NCBI GenBank assembly: GCA_008973525.1
Contig: WACJ01000128.1
Location: forward strand, 496,001 to 560,000
Direction of reading: 5' to 3'
Origin: Stenopsyche tienmushanensis
Lineage: Eukaryota > Arthropoda > Insecta > Trichoptera > Stenopsychidae
Length of the DNA: 64,000 bases
Below, in pieces: positions 25,201 through 37,800 of the stretch (its first letter is position 1; every line of letters begins with the position of its first letter). The notes under the pieces were generated by a model that was not told the DNA's origin, did not search any database, and saw only the letters and a list, made by a program, of their open reading frames with translations. Both the position numbers and the translations under genes were made by a program.

Positions 25201-27239
25201 AATTCCGGATAAACTTTGCCATAATATCAATTGATCGTTTAAATTCTATTCATTTTTTGTTTCAAAATCAAAATTTCATGTAAAATACTAAGCTTTATTT
25301 TTTGTTGTTTAGATTGGGATCGAAATGGCGCCGGACAGATGCATCAGAACGTGGAAGATTACTATACAAATTAGCAGACCTTATTGAGAAAAATCACGTT
25401 TATATGGCGGTTCGTTTTTAAATATAATAATATTTTTATTGACGTTATTGTGCTTTGATAAATTCCTTTCGGTAAATAATTACGTCTTATCTTATGTATT
25501 TTTGCGTTTTTATCGTACATTTATTTTTATGCTATCAAATTGAATTGTGTAAGCATTTATGTTGATTCTCAAACTATGCATTTTATTTTGAAAATAGAGT
25601 TTAGAAACGCTTGACAATGGAAAGCCCTATTTTATGTCGCATCAAGTTGATGTTGTTGCGAGTGTTAAAAATCTTCGCTATCATGCTGGATGGGCAGACA
25701 AATATCATGGTGTAACGGTTCCCATTGACGGGGATTACATTGGTCATACTCGTCTTGAACCAGTGGGTATGTAATACTGGTATTTTTATAATGATACCTA
25801 ATTGTATCGATTATATAATTTTATATCTTTAATTTTGTAGGCGTATGCGGTCAAATTATACCGTGGAATTTCCCATTGTTGATGGCTGTATGGAAATTAG
25901 GTCCTGCTTTGGCTACAGGCAATACTGTCGTACTTAAACCGGCAGAGCAAACTACTCTTACAGCACTATACCTAGCACAGCTTGCACGAGAAGCCGGTTT
26001 TCCGCCTGGCGTAATTAATGTCGTTCCTGGTTTTGCTGCTGCTGGCCAAGCTATCCTTCATCATCCCGATGTCGATAAAGTTGCTTTTACTGGTTCATAT
26101 GCATATTTATTTTATTATTTTTCCATTATGAGTTATTGCAAAATATTAATAACCGTAATTTTATTTAAAGGTTCAACTGAAGTTGGCAAACTTATTCAAC
26201 AAGGTTCTGCCGTAAACGGTTTGAAAAGAACTACACTAGAACTGGGTGGAAAATCTCCAAATATAATTTTTGCTGATGTAGATATGGATTCTGCAGTAGA
26301 ACAAGCGCATTTCGGTCTTTTCTTCAATATGGGCCAGTGTTGCTGTGCAGGTAATTGCATGAAATCAATTATCAAAGTGTTAATATCATTCAAATAATTA
26401 ACATATCTTTTGAACAATGAAAATAGGTTCTCGTACATACGTTGAAGACAAGATCTACGATGAATTTGTTGAAAAGAGTGCCGCCAGAGCAAAAAAACGC
26501 GTTGTTGGTAATCCCTATGATTTAGCAACAGAACAAGGACCTCAAGTAATATTATTAAGATTGATTAAATGATCTATCAAAAAGCCAAATTATTATATTT
26601 GTATGATATATTTTTTAGATCGATGAAGAGCAACGCGGCAAAATTGTGTCGTTAATTGAATCTGGTAAATCACAAGGAGCTCGCTGTATGGCGGGTGGAA
26701 ATACTTGGGGAGATCGTGGATATTATGTAGAACCAACTGTATTCGCTGATGTTAAAGATGATATGGATATTGCACGCCAGGAGGTGCATTTTAAAAAATA
26801 CTTTAGAAAATACATTGTCAATCATAAGATTTCATCAATAATTAGCATTGTAAATATTTTCAGATTTTCGGACCAGTACAACAGATACTTAAATTTTCTG
26901 ACTTGGATGAAATTATTAAAAGAGCAAATGATTCCGAATATGGACTCGCTGCTGCTGTCTTCACTAAAGACATTGATAGAGCCAATCATATGGTTCAGGT
27001 TGGTTATACTTGTTGTTATGATATTTTTTAAATAGTATGATATTTATGCATAATTTTTCTTTTTGTAGGGATTACGTGCTGGAACAGTATGGGTCAACTG
27101 TTACAATGTATTTGCTCCTCAATTACCATTCGGTGGCTATAAATTATCTGGTCACGGACGTGAGAATGGTCCTTATGGTATCACAGCATATACGGAAGTC
27201 AAGACTGTTATTACTAAGATTGCTCAAAAAAATTCGTAA
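22255..27239 (+). CDS. ALDH2: Mitochondrial aldehyde dehydrogenase (ALDH2/ALDH1 type)
   Basis: Ten coding exons: 22255-22359, 24857-25005, 25313-25409, 25598-25766, 25841-26092, 26171-26350, 26427-26545, 26619-26783, 26864-26998 and 27069-27239; 513 residues, as expected for the precursor. The enzyme oxidises aldehydes to carboxylates with NAD+. Exon 1 encodes an Arg/Lys-rich start ('[11 protein letters not shown]') consistent with a mitochondrial targeting peptide. Seen: 'PWNFPLLM', '[12 protein letters not shown]', 'FTGSTEVG' in the NAD-binding domain, general base Glu281 in 'LELGGKSPN', catalytic Cys315 in 'GQCCCAG', and '[13 protein letters not shown]' near the end. The Glu-Cys spacing of 34 matches the family. 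A polyadenylation signal AATAAA follows at 27317. Intron 1 is 2.5 kb and holds a retrotransposon relic. The paralogue assignment rests on the transit-like leader; a cytosolic ALDH1 relative is less likely. Confidence 0.95.
23140..23580 (-). pseudogene. Non-LTR retrotransposon reverse transcriptase relic (jockey-like)
   Basis: Within ALDH intron 1, the minus strand shows reverse transcriptase blocks: '[16 protein letters not shown]' (block 1-2 region, about 23370-23425) and '[16 protein letters not shown]' (palm motif A with catalytic Asp, about 23165-23215). A deletion and stops separate them. The family (jockey/CR1-like) is inferred from these two motifs alone. Confidence 0.75.
23705..23940 (-). 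pseudogene. Possible retrotransposon C-terminal Cys/His relic
   Basis: A 74-codon minus-strand frame contains '[11 protein letters not shown]', resembling the His-Cys region at the C-terminus of some non-LTR retrotransposon proteins. It lies 5' of the reverse transcriptase relic on the same strand, so it is either from another copy or rearranged. Confidence 0.5.
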
Positions 27240-27626
27240 ATTTTCTCAAGAAGAAGGAAGCTTTTATCTATAAAAATCATATAATCCTTACTATATAAAC
27301 AGTTTCAATTTTTCTAAATAAAATTACATGAAAACTTGATGTGTCAGTATACCTAGTCATTTTAAATAGATGATATTTCAATAAAATTGAACATTAGATT
27401 TTATATCAGCAACTTTAAAATCCAAGATTGATTACCGATATAAAATCACTATATTGAAAAACAAAGTGAATGAATATATATTTTATCTGCACAATTTTGT
27501 AAGACAATATGGCAAACATTTTATATATTTTTATAATGTATTTTTGTAATGATTGATATAAATAATCAATAAATATAAATATCATTTACAGTCGTTTCGT
27601 CTTCAAAAAAATTTCCCAATAAGTGG
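27240..27626. other. ALDH 3' flank
   Basis: This stretch contains the ALDH 3' untranslated region with an AATAAA at 27317-27322. No other feature is seen before the TTAA element. Confidence 0.5.
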
Positions 27627-28165
27627 TTAACCCTATCAGACCGGAAATCGTGAGACAGAGACGGGTGTCTTGCATCTCATCATACACTCGTGCAACGATG
27701 GCAAAGTTGTGCCATCTAAACATTCTCAATATATTTTTAATTTTATTCGTAGAAACTCGTAAATGTTCATACTTATTATTCAACAATAAAATTGTATTCT
27801 AAAGAATCTTTTAACTCTCATAAAATTTAGCTATAATTAACTGAAATCGCTATTGTCGGATAAGCTATTAAACTCTTTCAACAAAGTTAAGACTTTCGTT
27901 CGTGTCGTCTTGAGAGCAGGCGTTTGTTATGATAATAAAGATACTCGCATCATTCTTATCGTTGATCAATTTTGTTATTCTCCCTTGACTCTTCTAAAGT
28001 AGCGTTATTAGCCGAGTATCACCATAATGCCATACAAGTTTAACATTAAGAAATATTCTGAAGAAATGAACAAATATTGTATGCTATCAACATCAAGCTT
28101 GTTACACGCTGCGGTGGAGCTGACAGAAGAGATTTACATTAAAGCGTAAGCTTTAAAAGGGTTAA
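27627..28165. mobile_element. TTAA-flanked non-autonomous element, family B
   Basis: The element is bounded by TTAA at 27627-27630 ('ccctatcagaccggaa' follows) and TTAA at 28162-28165 (read inward on the minus strand, 'cccttttaaagc'). About 250 bp of its right part is closely similar to 49340-49614, including 'cgcatcattcttatcgttga' and 'gctgcggtggagctgacaga'. It is probably a piggyBac-type MITE. Confidence 0.65.
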
Positions 28166-28464
28166 GCTTCATAGAATAAAAAGAAATAAGCAATGCAGGA
28201 TTAAAAATAAAATTAATTTATTATTAACAAAGATATAATTACATATTTTAATATAGGATGTACATATATGGAAAATATATCATTCTTTGGCATTCAAACC
28301 TTCATTAATCTAAATCACAGTGCAAATATAAGAATATTTGTTCGATTTTAAATATAAATACATTTTAATTTATTGTAATTATCAATTTTAAATTATAAAG
28401 TATTAATATAAATAACCATTTTAACATTATAATGGTTAACGTTCATTCAGTCTTTAACAACTCT

Positions 28465-31006
28465 TCATGCCAGATTTAAAATGCAAAATGTAATCAATGG
28501 TAAAGTTATGTTATCAACCTGGTCCGTTATTGCTTCAACTGCGGAATTTAGTACAATGGCTATAACGCATATAAATGAGGTGTATGTTTTCAATTCAATG
28601 AAATCTGAAAATATTAAATTCAAATATATTTCAAATGTACAATTACACTATGATAAAATACCTATTTAAATTAATTAACTGTACCATAAGCAGAAAGAAT
28701 GTATAATGTAAATAGCTGCGATGTAATGTTGGCTATTGTTCCTTCAATTGATTTTTGTGATCCTGAAAATATTAATTTTTTAAAAAAATATTTTATTGGA
28801 CATCAAATACCAGAGCCGTAACGAGGGTATGAAGCGCCCGTGGCAAGTATTTAATTTCCGTCCCCCGCAAATTGGACTGGATATTTGGACATGGGAAAGC
28901 TGTGCGTAAGATGGGTGGTGCGTTTGCTCATAATTCATCATGCTCATGTTTCAATCGAAACCGCCGCCCCCTTGTTACGGCCCTGTTGAATACGTATTTT
29001 AATTATTTATTACTTGGCCATTTCATGCGACCAAATTGGCTTCCGATATAACTAGCTGCTGTGTCACCAATTCCAACCGATAGAATGCCGCTAAGTAGAG
29101 CTAACAGTGTCTGATAAGATTGTTCGCATGGAGCTGGATGAAAAAATATCGGTCCAGCTATACCCACAAGCAGATACATTGGTGTGATAGAAATGCCTCC
29201 AATATCCTGTTAAATTATTGGTTAATTAGTAAATGAATATAAATTAAATTAGATAGATTACATAAATATTTTACCTTTTCATCGGAAAATACTTTGAAGC
29301 CTTCATTCAATGTGTTGGAAAACCATCCAATATTTAATTTACGAACAGTCTAAAAATGATGTGAAAAGTTACTCCATGTAATATTTTTTTAGAATCAGCA
29401 ATTTTATTACGCATATGAATCTAACCTCTAATGCAATTATTGCTGCTAAAGCAATACCGCTCGCTAAATAAATAAGATTGCATTGGTAGATTAAACCAGG
29501 AATATATACAACTGCAGATAGCAGATGAAATATTTTTCTACGCGAAGTTGATGCTTTACTTCCAGAATACATTTGAAAAGCAACAGCCATTGCAGCCAAG
29601 CTTGATACCAAAGCCCAATAACAAATCATTTTTACCTAAGGAAAAAATAATCACATTAAATTAATATTTATATATTATTTTTCATAGTAGTAATTTCAAT
29701 ATTACCCTTTCCCAATCATCAAAAATATATAATATCATCCATAATACAGGACTTCTTTCTAGCAAAATATGAAGAACAAACAGCATTAGTGTGATATAAA
29801 AACCGACTGTCGAAAAAAATATGTTCAATGTCATTCTGGACCTCAATGAGAAAAGTGTAATAACTACTAAAAATACTGATAACATTCCCAACTGAAAAAT
29901 AATACATTAAAAACAAATTAAGATGCGTTCAATTTATAGAATATAAATGAAAAAAAAATCATATTCTCACTTGTAAAATTGTAGTTATTATATCATGATC
30001 TGCAACTGGAGATTCATAGAAAACTTGATATATATTAAGACATGTACTGAAAATGAACAGGACAATGCTTTGCACTATTAATATTGCTTCTCCGATTGTA
30101 AAACTCAGTGGGCAATTAAATAAAACGAGTTTCAAGCCATATTTAAAAGCAGCGCAAACAGTCAATCCGCTTACGAGTGAAAATACTATACCTGAAATGC
30201 AAAATATAACCTATTTAATACACAACGTAATATGAATAGCAGAAGCTCTCGTAACCCACCTCAACTAGCTGGATTAATTGAGACTCTCCATTCCTAAGAA
30301 TATTGAAGAACAATGTTAGAATGACCCCATTTTTATTAATTCTATTTGTATCGAATAAGACACTCCTCTTGAAAGAAATCATTATAAATGTTTCATAAAT
30401 GACTTTTAAATGGATGAATTTAATAACGACTACATCTCAATAAACATTACATTCGACTGATTATTAAACAGAGAAAATTATAAATTGTAATAATCTTACC
30501 ACGATCAATAAATAACATTGAAAGTGCAGCGGACAGCAACCCTGGCACTATTATACCATTTGTTCGAAAAACATTCATATTACTCATTGCAGTAAAGGCT
30601 ACAAACAATATTGATGCCAGACTCAAGCCGATGGAATTTATAAAAGTTAATTTAAAAATTTCTGATGTAGCATATTTTAATACAGAAGTAGATAAGCAAA
30701 CCGGCAATAAAAATGCCATCCAACATCCATGACTAGCATTAGGTCTGTAAATAAAGTTTTAATTAAGCAGCATAATGACAAATATTTGTTACGTTTAAGT
30801 CATGATTTAAAGGTCAATTCATTATCTCATGAGATTTTTTTTAAAGAGGTTAATTAATAACAAAAATCGCATAGGAACATTAATGGAGAAAATTTAATTA
30901 CTTAAAATGTATTAAATACACATTTAAAAAATTACCGTAATTTTATGTTTGCTATTGTTAAATTAATGTCGAGATATTTGTAAAAATTCTTGTTTCGTCT
31001 CCACAT
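28465..31006 (-). CDS. DOLK: Dolichol kinase
   Basis: Nine coding exons on the minus strand: 30936-31006, 30500-30744, 29971-30191, 29706-29891, 29426-29635, 29275-29349, 29014-29206, 28685-28762 and 28465-28604; 472 residues. The enzyme phosphorylates dolichol with CTP in the ER membrane, giving the dolichyl phosphate used in N-glycosylation, O-mannosylation and GPI-anchor synthesis. The protein is almost entirely hydrophobic membrane segments. Diagnostic stretches are 'RRKIFHLLSAVVYIPG' in exon 5, 'GGISITPMYLLVGI' then 'VGIGDTAASYIGSQFG' in exon 7 (the proposed CTP-binding loop), 'KSIEGT' in exon 8, and a terminal 'VEAITDQVDNITLPL'. Every phase fits. It is somewhat shorter than vertebrate DOLK (538 residues), mainly at the N-terminus, so a further 5' exon cannot be excluded. 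A small MITE lies in the intron at 28763-29013. Confidence 0.92.
28811..28985. mobile_element. Small MITE in a DOLK intron
   Basis: A 175-bp insert, much less AT-rich than its intron, has inverted ends 'cagagccgtaacgaggg' and, on the other strand, 'cagggccgtaacaaggg' (15 of 17 identical). Ends beginning CAG-G-C-GTAAC are common in hAT-like and related MITEs; the superfamily is not certain. Confidence 0.65.
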
Positions 31007-31749
31007 GATGGTCACGTATATTTTGAACTTTGACAGCTCGATTTAGATTTCGTCTGACACATTTGGTCTTAATATGACAATTTGACGTTCTTGATAAAAC
31101 AAATATATTGCACCATTTTTATATTTTTTTATTTTGGCAACTATCTCGAACACCCAGTAGATTATTTATTTTGAAAAGAATAATTAAAAGAATTAGAATT
31201 AGAAGTTAGTTTTAGTATCATCTATAATTAAAACACGTGGAATATTGATTTTATAGTTTTACAATCCGGTAATTTTTATTTAAAAATTAATTTATATTTT
31301 AATTTAAAAAAAATTATTAGTTTAAATAATTTCAAAATTTTAATCAAATTTGACAGTTTTATTTTGACATTTAAGGAATTTAATAAATTATAGGTTATAT
31401 TTATGTTACTAATTACATGGAGATTAAAAGAAGGTCATTATTAAAAAAATGAGTATTTTAAAAATATTTATGCTTCTTATAAATTGTAATCAAGCAAAAA
31501 TTATTTTAAAATATTTTTTAAGGCATAGCTATTTAAAATCATAACTCATCATTCAACATATAAAACATATTGCGTTTCTCACAAAGTTGGATTTCATTAG
31601 GTCTTATATTAAGAAAATAGAAAGATATTTCTTTTTATTATAACTTTATTTTAAGTATTGAATTACAAATATAAAAAAAACAATTATTTTATTAAAAAAA
31701 AGTAAATACAAAGTGTAAAGTTGTTTTTGTAATGTTATAAGATTGAATT
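31007..31749. other. Intergenic between DOLK and CRAL-TRIO gene 1
   Basis: This is extremely AT-rich sequence. It holds the DOLK promoter and the 3' flank of the CRAL-TRIO gene, with a possible polyadenylation signal (AATAAA on the minus strand at about 31688-31693). No other feature is seen. Confidence 0.45.
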
Positions 31750-33586
31750 TTAATCAAACGACAATGTTTTAAATGAACTGCTGTTTTCAAACGAATCCTT
31801 TGGCATCTTTGATTCATCAATTTTCCACTTACTGTCGTCGAGGAAATATTTCCTAGAATACGTGTGAATAATTATTTAGATGTTTATAAAAATTGGCAAC
31901 TAAATTTGTATTTATCTAATCAAAATACCTTTCTGCGTTCACTTTGGCAATCCATTCTTTCTTCATATCTGCGAGTTTCCTACATTTGCCACCATAATCT
32001 TCAGGAAGCATTTCTTTTGGCAAAAACTTATACAAAGTGTCTGAATCTGGAGTATGAAAATGAAGCTGAAATATGAATAAAATTAATGATTTACATATAT
32101 GCTATTTTTTAGAGTGTTTTAATTTTAACGAACAATAATTAATATTTACCACTTGTAACAGATGTGATTTCATAAGAGGCTTAATGACGTTGAATAGCAT
32201 ATCAACGTAAGATGGACAATTTATGATATGAATTTGAGTCAATCGTACAGGATGCCCTTCCTGAAATCAATATATTTTAATTGGAAAGTAATAATAATTT
32301 ATATTAAAGCCACAATGCAGAAAATATTTGACCAACCTGTGAGTATCTCATGTAATTTTTTAAAGTGGTATTTATCATTTTTGTAATGTGTTTTAAAGTA
32401 ACTCCTGCCATATCAAAGATTGGCACATCACCCATTGAAATAGTTTTTTCCGATTCCAATCTTACATCGGCTAACATAAAGTATGCCTTGACAATTGGGT
32501 TGAAATGAAATTCATCAGGATTGAAGTCGTGGAGTTTATAAATGAAAACATTGTAGTTGTCAGGGGACAGCGTATCAAGTGGTACCAAATCTCTAAAGAC
32601 ATTACAATGCACCGTGAATAATTAATTTTAACATTTAATAGTATTATTTAAGTGTAACATTATAATTTATCTTACACTGTTTCAAAAGCATGCTTTATTT
32701 CGGCTGCATCAGGATCTCTATTTGCAAATATTTCAGGAGCCGAATGCCGAATGGAAAAATATGATATTATTGCTTGCTTGGTTTGCTGAAGACTGTAATG
32801 GCAGCCATGTAAGAAGCGTCTTAATAAAATATCACCTGAGAATTTTTAAAAGACATATTTATGATAAAATATAGAAACTCTTAAGGCAATATAAACAATA
32901 GATTATGCCTTTTTTAAATGCTATTTATATCAGTGATTACTTTTGAAATATATTATCTGGTGATTGATGCTGGGATTTGGTTTAATGTATCAGATATTAA
33001 ATCTATTTAGCTGCAAAAATAGCACTCAAAACATATTTATCTATGGAACAATTAGATTACTGACAGAGACATATTACATTATATTTGGCCGACTTTATTT
33101 AATATCTTTGCTCGTTAGTAACATTAGTATTATCATCTATATTTGTTTTGCTCTTTACATGATAAATTAAATGTATTAATATCTCACTTATTTGCTGGTA
33201 ACTTCTTTTGTGGTATTTCTGCAATATCTTGTTTGCTATATTTTTAATCATTTAATCCAAACCATTATATTACTTTTATATATACAATTATAATATAATA
33301 TATTTGCCAGTAAAAAATAATTTTAATACTTTTTCATTCGCTTTATAATTATCAGCGTCTGCTGATTATTTAAATCTAGATAATGAAAATAGTCAGAAAA
33401 ATAAGAAGCGTCTAGTCTATTTTTATAAATATTTGTTTGCCTGATGATTATACATTAAAGAGATAGATATTATATATTGATTACAATTAACTTACTTATA
33501 GATTTAGGAAGATAAGTTTCTTGTTTCATCCATTCCTTAATGGCATTAATTTCTTCAGCAGTTGCCTCAGTGCGATCATCTGACAT
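31750..33586 (-). CDS. CRAL-TRIO domain lipid-transfer protein, copy 1
   Basis: Six coding exons on the minus strand: 33496-33586, 32676-32835, 32337-32592, 32150-32260, 31929-32065 and 31750-31852; 285 residues. It belongs to the Sec14/CRAL-TRIO family of alpha-tocopherol transfer protein-like carriers, which bind small hydrophobic ligands in a closed pocket in the cytosol. Residues 1-90 form the helical CRAL-TRIO N domain ('LLRRFLHGCHYSLQQTK'). The lipid-binding domain covers about 110-260, with 'PIFDMAGVTLKH', 'IHIINCPSYVDML' and 'PKEMLPEDYGG'. The C-terminus 'YFLDDSKWKIDESK' is typical of insect members. The ligand cannot be told from sequence. A paralogue lies 1.3 kb upstream on the same strand with the same exon plan, showing a tandem duplication. 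Confidence 0.92.
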
Positions 33587-34886
33587 TTTTTTTGACTGAA
33601 AATTAGTTTCTAAATTTAAAAAATGATGCGTGACTTAATATTACAGTAGCATTACATTGACGTTGTCAAGTTTATCGATGATAGTTTTATTACAGCCTAG
33701 AAAAACTATGATTATTGTTCGTTAAATTCTTAAATATTTGCATATTAAAAATAAATCATTTCCCAAAGATGTTTATTTGAGGATATTAATATGTGATATT
33801 GCATATTGCAAAAGACTCTACAATAAATTTATAAACAACTCAACTAAATCTGTCCAATAAAATATTTTTTTACAAATACCTGTTTATTAAACGCGAACAT
33901 GGTTTATTATTTTATTAAAAAACGTCTTGAAATTAATAGCTCTAAATAATAAAGTACAAAACACTTCTCAATACAAAGAAGTGTTAGATGGCACTGGTTA
34001 CACAAGCATAAAAATGTGAAATATTGAAATTCAAAGGTCTTTATAACAGGTTTTGGATTTCTTTATTTGGTGTAAATTTTTAGGTGGGAATCGATACTTT
34101 ATGTAAATGTAAAAATTTGAATTTCGTATATAAATTTAATATTTCTAGGCTATTTATAGGTAAGAGTTCATTCTCGTATACTATTTACAATATCTATTTT
34201 TTGTTTGGGTGTTAATTTATGTTGTTTTATTGCAATAAAACTATTATGGGAACAATAAATTAAAACATTTAATATAAAAAAACAAGAAAAATCTTTACTA
34301 ACTGTTGGATGTATTGCCTTTTTCAAGATCACAGACAAATTGATTTATTTTCTACAAGCAGATTATTAATCATTTCAGATAAAAAGATAAAAATCACAGT
34401 TGATTGTACTTAACTCATATCGGGTATTCTTAATTTTACCCGAGTAACGTTAGGCATAAACAATTCTATAATCAGATAAAGTGATAAACGTTTGTTTTTG
34501 CAATGTATTATAAGCTTAAATGTAAAATCTTTATATATTATCTTTCTTTACCTAAGCGATTTATACAATAGAATTAACACTTATATAACATGAAACTCCT
34601 ACAATATTTATTTATTTCATGTTCAAATTTAAGTTGTAACAGTCAAATGGGAATAAGCTGGATATTAAATGGAAACAATTGTTTTTAACAAAATTGATTT
34701 ATCATTATGTATATTCTTAATATATCACATTACAGGGTAAAACAATAATCGAATCAATCACAATTCTTTAAATATACATTGCCTTATAAACTAAAACCAT
34801 AAAGTAACCATTTTATAAATAATAATATCGCATATATGGAAACAGTGTTTCAATTGATTTCTTAAATTTTAAATAGTAGTTGAGTT
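33587..34886. other. Spacer between the tandem CRAL-TRIO genes
   Basis: This 1.3 kb of AT-rich sequence contains the promoter of copy 1 and the 3' flank of copy 2. No repeat or gene is recognised. Confidence 0.45.
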
Positions 34887-37800
34887 TCAATCTATGGATA
34901 AAGATTTTAACGTTACAAGATTTTTAAACGAACTACCATTTTCATTACGAATCTTAGATTCATTCACTTTCCACCGACTCTCGTCTAAAAAGTACTTCCT
35001 GGAATAAAAAAATATCATATTTTAAAAAAATTAAATGATTATTTGATAATTCTTTAATTATTATTCAATAATTTTTACCTATGAGTTTTAACTTGGTCTA
35101 CCCAATGTCGTTTGATATCTTCAACTTTACCACCTTTGCCACCGTACTCTTCTGGTAGCATATCCCTTGGTATAAATTTGTATAATGTTTCTGAATTTGG
35201 AGTGTGTGTATACAACTGAAATTTACTTAATTTTAAGACAAAATGTATAATTGAGTGGTCAGAAATACTATAGATAATTTTCATACATACAATTTGTATA
35301 ATATTTTTCTTCATAAGCGGTTTTACAATACTTAAAAACTTATCCACGTACGATGGTGCATTGATCATGTGTATTTGTTGTAATCTAATTGGATGACCTT
35401 CCTAAAACAGTGCTAAGGTAAAATAAACGTTGACAACATAAATGATTTATAGACAGTTTTGAAATATACACTCGGGCCTCGTATAACACGGTTTTACACA
35501 ACACGTTTGTATAAATTGTGACATATTTTTTACAACACGCTTTATATAACACGGTTTGAGGGAAAAATATAGATAATTAAATAATTACCATTGACGCAAT
35601 TTAAAGCAACTTATATTCGTTGGACATTTGAAAAAATATTAGTATATATCGATCATGATGAAAATTTAATACTTCTATTCGAAATTGTGTCGATATTGTT
35701 TCTGCATCCACTAATCCACTTTAAATTCTTGCTGGAAAAAGCTGTGGCCAGAAGTAGTCTCTGGAGAAAAAGTTTTACCATCAATAGAAGATGAATACCA
35801 AAGGACAATAAACATTTGTCGTGATATTGATGGAGAAGGTTTTGATGACATGGATATTCATGACAGTCAAGAAATATTGAAGGATCGTACGTTGAACAAA
35901 AAACTAATTAGTCGAAATATTAAATAAATCTACAACAATTAAGGGGGGTAAACCCTTTACAGCATTCAAAACAATCGTTTTTTTTAATTACGTATTTCGA
36001 AAGTATAACATATTGAGAGTATACTATAAAAGAGAAAAATCGGAATATGAAAACGTAGCAAACTTTCTTTTATAATACATTTGTTTAAATCGTTTGTATT
36101 TTTAGTTTTGTTACAAGAGATGTTCCCAAAAATATTTTAAGCAAAATTGTCGTTATATTGCACTCATATATTTCTAACTGTAGGTATGCGAAATTAAAGT
36201 TGCTCGAAGTCAGCTCGAAGTTGCTCGAAGTCAAGTTTAGCTCGATGGTGTGTCGTGAATTTTCGAAGCAAAAATTTCATAGTATTTTAATAAAGGAACG
36301 AAAGGCAGAAAAGCTCGAGGAATTTAAAAAAAAAGACATTATCTTGGAAACCCAACTAGAGTCAAAAGCTGGTGCAAATGGCAGAAAGTTATTGCTTTAA
36401 AAAATATCCAAAGCTTAAAGACCTGACTCCATTTCTTGGCCAAGAGATAGAATAGCATCTCTTATCAATGTATAAAGAAAACACCGATGAAGCGCGGATA
36501 GCAAGGCAGACCCGTAAGAGTCTTTTTGAGACAAAAGTAGCTCGCATAGCCCGAAAACAACAGTTACTCGAAGATAATCAACTTTTTAAAAAAGCTGAAG
36601 ATTTATTATATGCACTTGGAATCATTGATTGATCGGTAAGTCACTAAAATTGATAGTTTTATCGTACTGAAACTTTAAACGAGATAATCTCGAAACTACA
36701 TTTTCAAAATGTTCGCCAGTTGTAGCTTAAAAAGTTGTTGATCGATCTGGCTGAAATTTTGGGATATTTCTCACTATAATATTATCTAGTCAACTAAGCT
36801 GAAGTTTTAAGGTTTTCATGTAAATAAATGTTTTTGTTTGGGGTAAAAATGACTAAGAAAATGGTAAAAAATATGAAAGTTTAACTAAATCTTTAACCCA
36901 TTAATATCGTCAATGTTTTTGTGTTTATTTAAAAAAATAAAATATATACTTGTGTAAACTTCGATATTTTTTTGGAATGCCAACCCTAATTTTGTATGAA
37001 CTTCAAACCTTGTATAACACTGACTTGTATTACACGACGTATTTACGGAACCATATAACCGTGTTATACGAGGCCTGAGTGTACATTGTTTAGAATTGGT
37101 CGTTATTTACTAATATCTACTGAATTGAATTATTAAAGATATACTTTATATATCATCACAGTGCAGCCATAAACAGTCCACTGCAGAACTATCCATTCAT
37201 AGGGAGAGGTTACATCTATCTCGTCTGTATCATACATTCAACTCCTCATACGTTCGATATTGAAGGTAGCATAACCTCCTAGTTTCATTTCGGGACTTAC
37301 TTGGGAATACTGCATATATTTTCGTAGAGTTGAAAATACTACTCTTGTAAGATGTTTCAAAGTCGTTCCGGCCAAATCGAATATTGGGACTTCCCCTCCA
37401 CAAATTTCTTCATCCATCTCTAATCTAATATCAGCTACCATGAAAAATCCTTTCACAAAATTAGTGAAATCAAAATGATCTGGATTCGTATCGTGGAGTC
37501 TATAGATGAAAACTTTGTAATTCTCTTCAGTTAGGGTCGTCAAAGGGAGCAGATCCCTGAAATATATCGTTCAATCAAGTATTTTATAGTATTATGTTGT
37601 ATTTAAAAAACGAAATGGTTTAACAATTACATTCTTTCCAAAGCAATTTCAATTTCAGGCTTTAAAGGATCTCTGTTTGCAAATATCTCTGGAGCTGAAT
37701 GTCTTATAGTGTAATACAAATTTAAAACTTTTTTAGTACGGTCAAGATCGAAATAACAAGCATTTAAGAAACGCTTTATCATGTTATCACCTGAAAAAAA

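Larger units (their letters stand above)
35469..37081 (+). mobile_element. Tigger/pogo element inside a CRAL-TRIO intron
   Basis: The element is 1613 bp, flanked by TA on both sides. The 23-bp inverted ends start 'cactcgggcctcgtataac' and, on the other strand, 'cactcaggcctcgtataac', with one mismatch. The plus strand at 35590-35930 retains the C-terminal part of a Tigger-type DDE transposase: 'FKATYIRWTFEKIL', then in a shifted frame 'EKLWPEVV' and an acidic tail. Downstream (about 36150-36930) is sequence not normally found in Tigger that recurs at 54.9-55.35 kb. The element opposes the host gene. Confidence 0.85.
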
